From: Campylobacter sp. US33a
GTDB lineage: Bacteria; Campylobacterota; Campylobacteria; Campylobacterales; Campylobacteraceae
Assembly: GCF_004378855.1 (NCBI RefSeq)
Contig: NZ_RYYL01000013.1
Span: forward strand, 1-43,342
DNA length: 43,342 nucleotides
Direction: 5' to 3'
Below, in pieces: positions 8,485 through 16,129 of this stretch (positions are counted from its first letter, which is position 1; the number at the start of each line of letters is the position of its first letter). Position numbers and translations under genes: made by a program. Below the pieces are notes generated by a model. That model searched no databases. It was not told where the DNA came from and worked only from the letters and a program-made list of their open reading frames with translations.

Positions 8485-8971
8485 TTTTATTGCCTATTTC
8501 CAAGTAATAAATAAATGTTGAATTATTTTTTTTAATAAGAGTCTCTAATTCTTCATTGATATTTGAAAATTCTCTCGTGTAGCTGTAAAGTGCATTTGCA
8601 TATCTTAAAATTGCCTGCAAATCACCTACATTTTTTTCACTAAGACTTCTTTTGTCTAATGCTTCTCTAAGTTGTAAATAATTTTCATCATTTAATGAAA
8701 AGCATTTTAAATCATCTGTAATTGCTTTAATTGTTTTTTCTCTTCTGCAAAATAGATTTTTAACTTCATCACTAAAAAAAGTTTTTGAAGTAGTATCTAT
8801 TAAATTCGGATCTATATCAAAGTGCTTGTTTTTTTCTTGCTTTTTATAATGCTCCAATTTTTTAGAATACATTTTGTTTTCTATTTTGCTTTCTATATAA
8901 TTTTTTAAAGTCAAAACAATAAGAACAAGACAAATTCCTAAACTAAACCAATTTAAATTCTCTATTGTCAT
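8474..8971 (-). CDS. Membrane-anchored protein of unknown function
   Basis: 165 residues from the ATG at 8971, chosen because AGGAG stands just upstream; longer frames to 9046 would overlap the preceding gene. One N-terminal membrane helix (about residues 7-24) is followed by a basic stretch and a soluble helical domain of ~130 residues. Not recognised. Part of a minus-strand operon of membrane proteins. Confidence 0.75.
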   Translation of the reverse strand: MTIENLNWFSLGICLVLIVLTLKNYIESKIENKMYSKKLEHYKKQEKNKHFDIDPNLIDTTSKTFFSDEVKNLFCRREKTIKAITDDLKCFSLNDENYLQLREALDKRSLSEKNVGDLQAILRYANALYSYTREFSNINEELETLIKKNNSTFIYYLEIGNKNAK

Positions 8972-9014
8972 TTTATTTCTCCTTTTAAAAGTTTTTTTAT
9001 TAATACATTCTCTC

Positions 9015-9518
9015 TCATTTTTTCTCCTCTTTACAACCACCTTCATCGCATCTTAGAATTAAGATACTGTTATCATCTTTATTTTTGAAAATAACATTAA
9101 CATAATCATCGCTATACATTGTTGATATATCCTCATATTTAGAGCTATCAAGAGTTTTAACTTCTTTAGATTTAAAATAAATAGATATTTTTTTATCATC
9201 ATTGATTACAAGTCCTTGATCTGAAAAGAATTTAATATTTATTTCATTTTGAAATGTAAAAAAGATGATAAATACTAAAAGCATTACAGAACCAAACAAT
9301 GCAAAAATATCATTTGTTGTATTAAGTAGAGTTTCAAACTCCGTTTTATTTTTATAGATTTTGCTTGATATTCTTTTTATATTAATAACACCAAAATAAA
9401 TAAGTGCAATTCCAAGAATAAAAGATAAAATGCTAAAATGCTCTTTAATAGCACTAAATAAAAACCACAATCCCGATAAAAAACATATCGCATATGCTAC
9501 TATTATAATCTTTTTCAT
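9015..9518 (-). CDS. Membrane protein with periplasmic C-terminal domain
   Basis: 167 residues with hydrophobic segments at about 3-20, 28-48 and 72-92, then a ~75-residue soluble region rich in Asp and Lys that ends in CDEGGCKEEKK, so two cysteines lie close to the C-terminus. AAGGAG precedes the ATG. No known family. Its cysteines could form a disulfide if that end is periplasmic. Confidence 0.77.
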   Translation of the reverse strand: MKKIIIVAYAICFLSGLWFLFSAIKEHFSILSFILGIALIYFGVINIKRISSKIYKNKTEFETLLNTTNDIFALFGSVMLLVFIIFFTFQNEINIKFFSDQGLVINDDKKISIYFKSKEVKTLDSSKYEDISTMYSDDYVNVIFKNKDDNSILILRCDEGGCKEEKK

Positions 9519-9529
9519 TCTTTCTCCTT

Positions 9530-10114
9530 TTACTTTGCTTTCAAAATATTTGAAATTTTCATTTGACTGTTTTGTAAATTTGATTGATTTGTTCTATACT
9601 CTCTCAAACTCTTTTCATATTTACTAAATAACTTAGAAAAATACTCTACATAAAAATCTTTTGTTTTTTTAAATAAATTTTTATCAATTTTGCCTTTTCT
9701 ATAATATTTTTCACATTGAACTAATGCAAAAGTCATCTTTTTATTTTCAAAAGCATTTACTTCAAAAACACTTATTCTAATATTTGGAAACTTTTTATCA
9801 AGTCTTTCTTTAATAGAATTATTAAAAATATTTATAAATTCAATAGTTTCTTTTTCGCAAGATAAATAAGATTTGTCATAATTAGGACTTTTTGATACCA
9901 ATAAAATAAAAAGACAAAAAACAAAAAAGAGAGTCATTGTAATTATAAACAATTCTAAAGACATTTCTCTGTTAATAGAATATTTTTGAAAAAAATATGC
10001 ATTTAAAAATACCACAGCAATTGTTCCATAAATTGCAATTTTATTAGTTTCTAACAACCAATATAATCTTTTTGAAAACATAATTCTTTCTTTGATTAAA
10101 CTTAACAGCTTCAT
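9530..10114 (-). CDS. Two-helix membrane protein, paralogue A
   Basis: 194 residues. It starts MKLLSLIKE-x-IMFS, has two membrane helices (about 25-45 and 53-75), then a cytoplasmic domain with a Y-x-x-GKI-x-x-NL-x-x-KTK-x-x-Y motif. The next upstream gene (10116-10652) shares the same beginning, topology and motif, so the two are diverged tandem duplicates. AGGAG precedes the start. Function unknown; paired paralogous membrane proteins in conjugative elements are sometimes exclusion or immunity factors, but no direct evidence exists here. Confidence 0.77.
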   Translation of the reverse strand: MKLLSLIKERIMFSKRLYWLLETNKIAIYGTIAVVFLNAYFFQKYSINREMSLELFIITMTLFFVFCLFILLVSKSPNYDKSYLSCEKETIEFINIFNNSIKERLDKKFPNIRISVFEVNAFENKKMTFALVQCEKYYRKGKIDKNLFKKTKDFYVEYFSKLFSKYEKSLREYRTNQSNLQNSQMKISNILKAK

Positions 10115-10115
10115 T

Positions 10116-10652
10116 TTATACTCCTAACTTCTTTAAAATCATTTCTTGATTTGATTTACAATCAAGTTTTTGGCTTTCTTCCTTTAACTTTTTTACTAAT
10201 TGTTTTCTAAAAAAATCAATATAATATTTTTTAGTTTTATTCAATAAATTTTCTTTTATTTTTCCTTGATGATAATTGTATTGACAAAATTTTAATGCAA
10301 AAATTTTATAATGAAGAATATCAATTTTAAAATCTTCTTGAAGTTTTGAAAGCTCATCTGCTAATTCATTTTGCAAAGAATGATTAAAGCTTTTGATAAA
10401 ATCATCATAATCTCTTTCCTCTGTTGTTTCTAAATTGCCAAATATAAAAATAGACACAAAAAAAGAAAGAAATGATAAAAATTGTAATGTAGGTATTTCT
10501 TGTTCATTTAGTTCTTGTCCATTGAAGTATGTATAAAAATAAATACCAATTATTGCAACCCAAAAAGTATAAAAAGATAAGAAAGCTATAGTGCCAACAT
10601 AAACAACTCTTGAAAACATTATTTTTTCTTTAATTAAACTCAATAGTTTCAT
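10116..10652 (-). CDS. Two-helix membrane protein, paralogue B
   Basis: 178 residues from the ATG at 10652, fixed by AGGAG upstream and by alignment with paralogue A (both start MKLLSLIKE). Two membrane helices lie at about 18-42 and 56-76, followed by a soluble domain with Y-x-x-GKI-x-x-NLLNKTKKYY. The genes are separated by one base. No function is recognised. Confidence 0.77.
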   Translation of the reverse strand: MKLLSLIKEKIMFSRVVYVGTIAFLSFYTFWVAIIGIYFYTYFNGQELNEQEIPTLQFLSFLSFFVSIFIFGNLETTEERDYDDFIKSFNHSLQNELADELSKLQEDFKIDILHYKIFALKFCQYNYHQGKIKENLLNKTKKYYIDFFRKQLVKKLKEESQKLDCKSNQEMILKKLGV

Positions 10653-10694
10653 TTGATTCTCCTGTGTTAGAATTTTCAAACTCTTTTTGTTTTT

Positions 10695-10919
10695 TTAGCT
10701 TCTTTTTAATTTAAATGTATAATATATACTTGTGAAGTAAAAAATAAAAACACCAAGCATTGATAAAGCACAAATTCTGCTTACAAATATCTTTTTAGTA
10801 TTATCACCAACAATGAATAATAAAGACACAATAATTCCAATTAAAAATGCGGAGATCCAAAATGGCAAACTAGCAATACCATTCATTAAAAAATCATAAA
10901 ATAAATTTTGCGAAACCAT
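10695..10919 (-). CDS. Small membrane protein
   Basis: 74 residues, two hydrophobic helices (about 17-37 and 47-66) and a basic C-terminal end (FKLKRS). GAGGA precedes the start. It sits three bases from the upstream gene in the minus-strand operon. No family recognised. Confidence 0.72.
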   Translation of the reverse strand: MVSQNLFYDFLMNGIASLPFWISAFLIGIIVSLLFIVGDNTKKIFVSRICALSMLGVFIFYFTSIYYTFKLKRS

Positions 10920-10922
10920 ATT

Positions 10923-11123
10923 TTAATCCTCAACTCGTATCTTTAACTCTTGATTTAAGCCATTTTCAATTTTTTTCAAAATTTCTAAGTAACTTTCGAC
11001 TTCTTTCATTCTTCCAAGCTCAAAATTTATATTTTGATTTGTTCTTACAAAATTCTGAAAGACTTCTTTAACAATAACCATTTCATTGTAAGATAAAGTT
11101 AGATTAATTTCTTTGTTTTCCAT
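10923..11123 (-). CDS. Small soluble helical protein
   Basis: 66 residues, soluble and probably helical, with the pattern INLTLSYNEMVIVKEVFQNF near the start. AAGGA precedes the ATG. One base separates it from the upstream gene. Unknown function. Confidence 0.7.
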   Translation of the reverse strand: MENKEINLTLSYNEMVIVKEVFQNFVRTNQNINFELGRMKEVESYLEILKKIENGLNQELKIRVED

Positions 11124-11124
11124 T

Positions 11125-11475
11125 TTAATTCCTTCTTTTATTTTCCAATTTCTTAACTATCCAATTAATCCACTCTTTAGCTATAGTTTCAGCTTTGTCA
11201 TAGTCTCTATTGTAAGAATATATATGATTTAAATCAAACCCAAAGAATGTTTCATTATGTTTTAATCCTTTTAAACCGAGTTTATCCGGATTAAATATGT
11301 ATGTAATATTTCCACTTTCATCACTAGTATGATTTTTGCAATAATTTAATCCTAAAGAATTAAATAGTTCTTTATCTAAAATAATATATCCACAATGAAA
11401 CTCTTTAACTTTTTCAATAAAGTATTTAAGTCCTTTATACTTTTGGATTTTAATATTATCGTAAAGGTAGATCAT
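11125..11475 (-). CDS. Hypothetical soluble protein
   Basis: 116 residues without signal or membrane segments. It overlaps the upstream YopX-like gene by four bases (ATGA), so translation is probably coupled. Central residues include NHTSDESGNITYIFNPDKL, and the C-terminal end is basic. No family recognised. Confidence 0.73.
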   Translation of the reverse strand: MIYLYDNIKIQKYKGLKYFIEKVKEFHCGYIILDKELFNSLGLNYCKNHTSDESGNITYIFNPDKLGLKGLKHNETFFGFDLNHIYSYNRDYDKAETIAKEWINWIVKKLENKRRN

Positions 11476-11894
11476 TTTAATAGTCCCTCGTTTTCGTAAA
11501 TATTGCCGATAATTTCAATGGTATATCCTTCATCTTCAACTAAATAAATTAAAGAACCTATGTAATCTCCACTTTTACTCTCAAGATAAAAAGTCCCTTC
11601 TTTATGAGTGCTAATTTTTGCTAAAAAGAAATCGTATGGACTTTTAACTCTAACAATATCATTTTCATATACTTTTTTACCATTTTTATCATAAAGTCCA
11701 GTCCATAGCTCGATTTCTAAATCATTGCTATTTCCTATAAACATATCTGAGATATCAGCAGTATTTGCGTAAAATCTTGAAATTCGCCCAGCAATCACTC
11801 TTTCGTTATCTAATTTAATTAAAGTCGGCTCTTTCTTTAAAAACTCTTCTTTAGTTTTATCCCAAATCCTAAAATCAAAATCTTGTAATTTCAT
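11472..11894 (-). CDS. YopX-like protein
   Basis: 140 residues. The sequence carries the marks of the YopX family of phage and plasmid proteins: an N-terminal FRIWDK, a central LWTGLYDKNGKKVYENDIVR segment and a C-terminal IEIIGNIYENEGLL. The family is common on mobile elements and its role is unknown. This is the first gene of the minus-strand operon; AAGGA stands ahead of the ATG and an extended -10 box lies at 11929-11934. Confidence 0.88.
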   Translation of the reverse strand: MKLQDFDFRIWDKTKEEFLKKEPTLIKLDNERVIAGRISRFYANTADISDMFIGNSNDLEIELWTGLYDKNGKKVYENDIVRVKSPYDFFLAKISTHKEGTFYLESKSGDYIGSLIYLVEDEGYTIEIIGNIYENEGLLK

Positions 11895-11928
11895 TGTTTA
11901 TCCTTTAAAAGTTTTTAATTTATACATA

Positions 11929-11934
11929 ATTATA
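11929..11934 (-). promoter_or_regulatory. Extended -10 promoter of minus-strand operon
   Basis: On the minus strand the sequence reads TGATATAAT, an extended -10 box about 35 bases before the YopX-like start. Nearly the same sequence (attgtgNtataattatgta) occurs ahead of the lipoprotein gene at 15028-15033, and TGATATAAT again at 42601-42606. All three sit at the edge of the same AT-rich repeat block, so they are probably controlled together. Confidence 0.72.
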
Positions 11935-11935
11935 T

Positions 11936-12060
11936 CACAATTTTTAGTAATTATTACATAAAAATACATAAAAATATGTAAAAAATAGTTAAAAATATGT
12001 AATTTTTACTAAAATATAGTAATTATTACATAAAAATATGCAAAAAATAGTTAAAAATAC
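11936..12060. repeat. AT-rich iteron-like block A
   Basis: About 125 bases containing two imperfect ~60-base units (TAGTAATTATTACATAAAAA..., then TATGTAAAAAATAGTTAAAAA...). Inside are many TACATA/TATGTA half-sites and small palindromes such as GTAATTATTAC. Block C (42608-42735) is a direct copy and block B (14897-15026) an inverted one. The block lies between a leftward promoter and a rightward leader. It may be an operator array, replication iterons or a partition site. No spacers of CRISPR type are present. Confidence 0.85.
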
Positions 12061-12103
12061 ATATTTTTGTGGTTCAAACACTCTACAAATTAAGAAAATA
12101 AAC

Positions 12104-12178
12104 ACTGTAAATTTACAGAGCTTCAGCTATTTCTAAGATTTTGAATTTTGATTTATGATTTAATTATGGGAAATATTA
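12104..12178 (+). repeat. Leader repeat, copy 2, with palindrome
   Basis: Identical to bases 1-75, including the CTGTAAATTTACAG palindrome (12105-12118). It stands between the AT-rich block A and the first reading frame of the second DUF285 locus, as copy 1 stands before the first locus, which suggests a common regulatory leader. Confidence 0.85.
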
Positions 12179-12190
12179 TAAGGATATGGA

Positions 12191-12558
12191 ATGATCAAAA
12201 ATACTGAAATTTTGAAAATGGTTCCTATAGCACAATAGGTGAAATTAATAATCTATATACAGTTAGCATTCCTGAGATATTAACTCAGGAGCTAGGTGTA
12301 GCTAATGGTGATTTTGCTATCAATGATGTTCAAATGAATGTTAATGGAAAATATCAAGTGAGTTTTCTTTGTAGTGATGCAGATCAACTTTTGCAAGATC
12401 TTGAATATTACATTATAAATGGAAACAAGCTTAATGAATATTCCAAATTTGCTCTTAGAAATACTGATAATTTCTATGATTTAGAAGAAATCTTAAAGGA
12501 AATAGAAATAAACGAAACTAAAGTTTTACAAAAGCAGAGTCTCGGAACAAAATTTTAA
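12191..12558 (+). pseudogene. Frameshifted gene, hypothetical soluble protein
   Basis: An ATG at 12191 with AAGGA upstream starts MIKNTEILK and stops after 15 codons. The next frame, lacking a start codon, continues from about 12208 as ENGSYSTIGEINNLYTVSI and stays open to 12558. One missing base near 12212-12216 would join them into a ~122-residue acidic protein. It may be a decayed gene, a sequencing error or a rare frameshift. The first ATG of the intact part (12334) has no ribosome site. No family recognised. Confidence 0.68.
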
Positions 12559-12590
12559 GCAAGAATAAATCAAAACAATAAGGAGAAAAA

Positions 12591-13532
12591 ATGGGTTGCA
12601 GGACAGTTACTAATATTATTAATATTAATATTGATGAAAATTTTAATAAAAATATTAAAGGAAATAGCTTTTTTTCTGTATATGGGCAAGAAGGTTACAA
12701 TATTTTGTTTGGAATTAAATCTTTGGCAGAGGATAAATTCTGGGAGAAATATCCCCAGTATAAATATTTTATAGAAGAAAGTTTCATTAAATACGCAAGC
12801 CCATTAAGTAAAGTTGATTATGAAGGGACGGCAGATGCTGTGTTCTATAGAAAAAATGACAAGATATTTGCGTGCATTATGGCTGAAGTTGATGAAAATA
12901 ATTCATTATTTTTTGCCAATAATGTTTATATTGATGAAAAGTTTATTAGAAAGACAAGTTTTATTAACCCTATTAGCCCTATTGTAGATATATATACCTC
13001 TAGAAAGGCTATCCTTCCAATAGAAAAATATATGGAATATAGATATACTGAGAACTTCAATAAGCAAAATGATTTGATAAAGGAAATTATTAATAATTTC
13101 GTTAAGTTTTATAAGGTAGAACCGTTGCAATTAGATTTTGATTTTAGCAGATTTGATGAAGTGTTAAATCAAATTATTATGCCTAAATATACACCACAAA
13201 CCAAAGAAGAATTATTAGCGTTAATTACAAATGAAGATATTAATCTTAAGGACATAGATACTAGTCTTATCACTGATATGTCAGGATTGTTTTTGGATTC
13301 CACTCGTAAAGACTTTAGTGGCATTGAGAGTTGGGATACAAGCAATGTTAAAGATATGAGTGCAATGTTTGATGGAGCTACATCCTTCAACCAAGATATT
13401 TCAGGTTGGGATGTATCCAATGTTGAGGATATGACTGGAATGTTTGAAAATTGTCCTATAGACAATTCAAACAAACCTAAAGAATTACAAGATCAAAAAG
13501 ATCAAAATTTTGTTAGAAAACAAAGATTATAA
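12591..13532 (+). CDS. DUF285 protein with unique N-terminal domain
   Basis: 313 residues; AAGGAG precedes the ATG. Residues 1-185 form a domain seen nowhere else here, with no signal peptide. From about residue 198 (YTPQTKEELLALI) there are about three DUF285 units and the common FVRKQRL tail. Codons for the beginning of the DUF285 part (13203-13334) are identical to 36278-36409 in the secretion-operon gene, and its end lies in the 270-bp junction cassette. It is a clear example of the same repeat end joined to a different front. Confidence 0.85.
   Translation: MGCRTVTNIININIDENFNKNIKGNSFFSVYGQEGYNILFGIKSLAEDKFWEKYPQYKYFIEESFIKYASPLSKVDYEGTADAVFYRKNDKIFACIMAEVDENNSLFFANNVYIDEKFIRKTSFINPISPIVDIYTSRKAILPIEKYMEYRYTENFNKQNDLIKEIINNFVKFYKVEPLQLDFDFSRFDEVLNQIIMPKYTPQTKEELLALITNEDINLKDIDTSLITDMSGLFLDSTRKDFSGIESWDTSNVKDMSAMFDGATSFNQDISGWDVSNVEDMTGMFENCPIDNSNKPKELQDQKDQNFVRKQRL
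13203..13334 (+). repeat. 132-bp segment shared with 36278-36409
   Basis: Identical DNA joins this gene to the DUF285 gene inside the type IV secretion operon, over 20 kb away. It encodes the unit from KEELLALI through SGIESW. Both ends break inside codons of the repeat module. Confidence 0.9.
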
Positions 13533-13647
13533 GGACATAAATATGATTGAAAGATATACACCACAAACTAAAGAAGAATTAAAAGCATTAGTTAAAGATG
13601 AAAGTATCAATCTAGGTGATATTGATACTAGCAACATTACTGATATG
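13378..13647 (+). repeat. Gene-junction cassette, copy 3
   Basis: 270 bases identical to 2658-2927: last DUF285 repeat, shared tail, stop, spacer and first codons of the following gene. The two copies flank unrelated upstream gene fronts and different downstream repeats. Confidence 0.9.
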
Positions 13648-14895
13648 TCAGGATTGTTTTTGGATTCCACTCGTAAAGACTTTAGTGGCATTGAGAGTTG
13701 GGATACCAGTAATGTTGAAGATATGTCTCATATGTTTTCTTTTGCATCTTTCTTTAATCAAGACATCTCACAATGGAATATAACGAATGTAAAGTATATG
13801 AATAGGATGTTTGATAATGCTATATCTTTCAATCAGAACATAAGTAGTTGGGATGTTGAAAATAAATTTACGGCTTGGATGTTCGAAGAATGTTCGATAG
13901 ACTTTCGTAATAAAGCAAAAAATTTTGAAAGAAAATATATACCTATAGATTTAGAAAATTTAAAAAAACTTGTTGATGATCCAAATATCAATCTAGGCGA
14001 TATTGACACAAGCAATATCACCGATATGAGTTTTTTGTTTAAAAACTCCACTCGTAAAGACTTTAGTGGCATTGAGAGTTGGGATGTGAGTAAAGTTGAA
14101 AGTATGGCATTTATGTTCTTGGGATGTAAATTTTTCAATCAAGATATTTCAGGTTGGGATGTGAGTAAAGTTGAGAGTATGGCACATATGTTCGAAAATG
14201 CTATTAGCTTCAACCAAGACATAGGTTCTTGGAACACAAGTAATGCTGAGAATATGCGTGCAATGTTCTTAAACGCAATATCCTTCAATCAAGACATTGG
14301 TTCTTGGGATGTATTCAATGTTAAAGATATGAGTGAGATGTTTAAGGGTTGTATTGAGTTTAATCAGTCTTTAAATGATTTTAAAGTGGATAATGTTGAA
14401 AATATGCGTAGTATGTTTGAAAATGCCATAAATTTCAATCAACCATTAAACAAATGGAACACAAGTAATGTAAAAGATATGTATCATATGTTTGATAATG
14501 CTAAGAGCTTCAACCAAGATATTAGTGGCTGGGATATGAGTAGGGTTAGTGATAGTGAAGGAGCATTTGATAATTGTGTTATAAAAATGGATTTTGTTCC
14601 GCTTTTATTTTTTAATAAAGAAAATAAAAATGATAGGAATGATAATACAGTAGATAATTCCAGTGACTCTAAAAGTTTATTCTTTGAAGCGCTTCAAAAT
14701 TTAAAATCCGATAATTTAAATTTAAATAGTATCAGTGAATTCTATAATCAACACAAACAATCTTTAGATGTTGGTATTGTAAATGATATAGAAAGTAAAA
14801 CAAAGGTTTTTATTTCAGAAATTTATGAGCTATTATATAACTCCGTAAATGTGAGCAATGATAAAAAAGAAGCTATGCATATAAGTTTAAAGTGA
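13543..14895 (+). CDS. DUF285 protein with two repeat modules and helical tail
   Basis: 450 residues from the ATG at 13543 (AAGGA upstream). The first module (about 1-125) is the shared MIERYTPQTKEEL front plus three or four units; a linker with FERKYIPIDLENLKKLV starts a second module (about 135-350). The last ~90 residues are an acidic, Asn/Asp-rich linker and a helical domain without repeats. The second module begins like the one in the gene at 4414, and 14316-14542 is identical to 36568-36794. No signal peptide. The gene ends right at the inverted repeat block B. Confidence 0.86.
   Translation: MIERYTPQTKEELKALVKDESINLGDIDTSNITDMSGLFLDSTRKDFSGIESWDTSNVEDMSHMFSFASFFNQDISQWNITNVKYMNRMFDNAISFNQNISSWDVENKFTAWMFEECSIDFRNKAKNFERKYIPIDLENLKKLVDDPNINLGDIDTSNITDMSFLFKNSTRKDFSGIESWDVSKVESMAFMFLGCKFFNQDISGWDVSKVESMAHMFENAISFNQDIGSWNTSNAENMRAMFLNAISFNQDIGSWDVFNVKDMSEMFKGCIEFNQSLNDFKVDNVENMRSMFENAINFNQPLNKWNTSNVKDMYHMFDNAKSFNQDISGWDMSRVSDSEGAFDNCVIKMDFVPLLFFNKENKNDRNDNTVDNSSDSKSLFFEALQNLKSDNLNLNSISEFYNQHKQSLDVGIVNDIESKTKVFISEIYELLYNSVNVSNDKKEAMHISLK
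14316..14542 (+). repeat. 227-bp segment shared with 36568-36794
   Basis: An uninterrupted 227-base identity with the DUF285 gene of the secretion operon, covering about three repeat units. Flanking repeats differ. It is strong evidence of recent exchange between the two loci. Confidence 0.92.
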
Positions 14896-14896
14896 T

Positions 14897-15026
14897 ATTA
14901 CATATTTTTAACTATTTTTTACATATTTTTATGTAATAATTACTATATTTTAGTAAAAATTACATATTTTTAACTATTTTTTACATATTTTTATGTATTT
15001 TTATGCAATAATTACTAAAAATTGTG
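14897..15026. repeat. AT-rich iteron-like block B (inverted)
   Basis: Reverse complement of block A with a few changes, again two ~60-base units. Blocks A and B therefore form a pair of inverted repeats around the 12.1-14.9 kb DUF285 locus, which might flip or be lost by recombination. Its right edge leads into the promoter of the lipoprotein gene. Confidence 0.85.
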
Positions 15027-15027
15027 G

Positions 15028-15033
15028 TATAAT
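15028..15033 (+). promoter_or_regulatory. Extended -10 promoter of the long plus-strand array
   Basis: TGGTATAAT, an extended -10 box, lies about 31 bases before the lipoprotein start at 15065, with AAGGATA as ribosome site. The region matches the promoter at 11929-11934 in mirror orientation. It may drive transcription of 15065 and the closely spaced genes after it, at least to the weak hairpin at 18888. Confidence 0.75.
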
Positions 15034-15064
15034 TATGTATTACAATTTTTTAAAAGGATAATAA

Positions 15065-15436
15065 ATGAAAGTGAACTTTAAATTAGCGATAGGCTCTGTT
15101 TTGCTAAGTAGTTTTTTAGTTGGTTGTGGAGCAACAACAGATATAGAAGATGATGAAATTTGTTCCAATCCTAAGATTATTCAAAAGCTCGTAATTGATA
15201 ATATGAGAGCAGATTTGGCGGCTCAAGTAAAACCAGAAGATGCTATCGTTAGGGTTGCACCTAGTAAAAATATCAGTTATTTAGCCAAAGAAAAGGACAT
15301 TGATATAGACTCTGTGAAGCTATGTTATTTTGATTTTAAAAAAATCAATTTTAAAGATAATTTTAAACTTTATGAAAAAGATGGAAAGCTTGTTGGTATA
15401 GTTGGATTTGGAGTGGAAGTCCCACTGGACTTGTAA
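15065..15436 (+). CDS. Lipoprotein with shared leader, paralogue 1
   Basis: 123 residues with a lipoprotein signal peptide and lipobox LVGC (Cys21). The first 23 residues are identical to those of the gene at 43334-42888. The mature parts are only distantly similar (IC-x-NP-x-x-x-QK-x-x-ID). An AAGGATA ribosome site precedes the start. The product should be lipid-anchored in the cell envelope. A role in surface or mating exclusion would fit the pattern of a constant leader with a variable mature part, but this is unproven. Confidence 0.86.
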   Translation: MKVNFKLAIGSVLLSSFLVGCGATTDIEDDEICSNPKIIQKLVIDNMRADLAAQVKPEDAIVRVAPSKNISYLAKEKDIDIDSVKLCYFDFKKINFKDNFKLYEKDGKLVGIVGFGVEVPLDL

Positions 15437-15438
15437 AA

Positions 15439-15714
15439 ATGATTAACAGTAAAATATTTATCTTGAGTTCTATAATACCTTTTAATGATAGAAGGGCAAG
15501 TTTTGTGAGATTCGTAAAGGCAAATGATATAGAATTAACAAAAGAAAGAACAAAATGCGGACTTGCTTATATTATAAGCAAACAAGATATTCAAAAGGCT
15601 TTTAATCTTTTTAAAAAAAGCCCCAAAAAACCAAATTATTTTAGTGAAATGAGTTTACTTGAAAAAGCATTTTTAGATGTGGAAATTTTCTTAAAACAAG
15701 GAAATTTAAAATGA
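15439..15714 (+). CDS. Small soluble protein
   Basis: 91 residues, basic, without signal peptide; two bases after the lipoprotein stop. There is no good ribosome site at the first ATG, so translation is probably coupled to the lipoprotein gene. The C-terminal half is helical (YFSEMSLLEKAFLDVEIF). Its stop overlaps the next start (ATGA). No family recognised. Confidence 0.65.
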   Translation: MINSKIFILSSIIPFNDRRASFVRFVKANDIELTKERTKCGLAYIISKQDIQKAFNLFKKSPKKPNYFSEMSLLEKAFLDVEIFLKQGNLK

Positions 15715-15830
15715 AAAAAACAGATTATTATAATTTTTTAGATGAAGTAGATTGCTTAATGAAAAAATACAAAGAAGAACAAAAAGAACTTACAGAAAAA
15801 GTGATTAGTGCTTTAAAGGAGAGAAAATGA
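15711..15830 (+). CDS. Very small helical protein
   Basis: A 39-residue frame between two overlapping neighbours: its ATG overlaps the previous stop, its TGA overlaps the next ATG, and AAGGAA precedes it. The protein is charged and helical (a run of EEQKELTEKVISALKER at the end). The tight stop-start overlaps on both sides argue that it is translated. Confidence 0.6.
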   Translation: MKKTDYYNFLDEVDCLMKKYKEEQKELTEKVISALKERK

Positions 15831-16129
15831 AAAAAATACCAATGTCAATTGGATTGTTAATGTTAATTTCAGTGGATGTTTTTGGGTGTTTGTGTGCAGG
15901 GCAAATTGCCAATGGTTTTAATCAATTTACTTCAAATGTCACGCACTCGATTAATTCTCAAACTCAAGCAATTGGAAATGACAATATTCCTAGCATAGAA
16001 AAAAGTGTTGAGTTATTAAAAAAAGAAAATGATATTTTAAAGAAATTTAATAAAGCGCAAAAAGAAATTGTTCTAAAAAAGGAATATTTTATTTTTGAGC
16101 TCAATAAGAAACTCCAGTTGGCGCAATGA
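15827..16129 (+). CDS. Small secreted coiled-coil protein, paralogue of 32052
   Basis: 100 residues with a signal peptide MKKIPM-x-IGLLMLISVDVFGC that is almost identical to that of the gene at 32052, followed by a different mature part, Asn/Gln-rich and then coiled-coil. A cysteine follows VFG, so the leader could be of lipoprotein type. AAGGAG precedes the start. It belongs to a group of small exported helical proteins here (31698, 32052, 35191, 35451). VirB5-like pilus components are similar in size and helicity, but homology cannot be shown. Confidence 0.72.
   Translation: MKKIPMSIGLLMLISVDVFGCLCAGQIANGFNQFTSNVTHSINSQTQAIGNDNIPSIEKSVELLKKENDILKKFNKAQKEIVLKKEYFIFELNKKLQLAQ

Noticed and set aside
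11936-12060. CRISPR-like array
   Set aside because: The repeats are two long, nearly identical AT-rich units without distinct spacers, and no cas gene is present.
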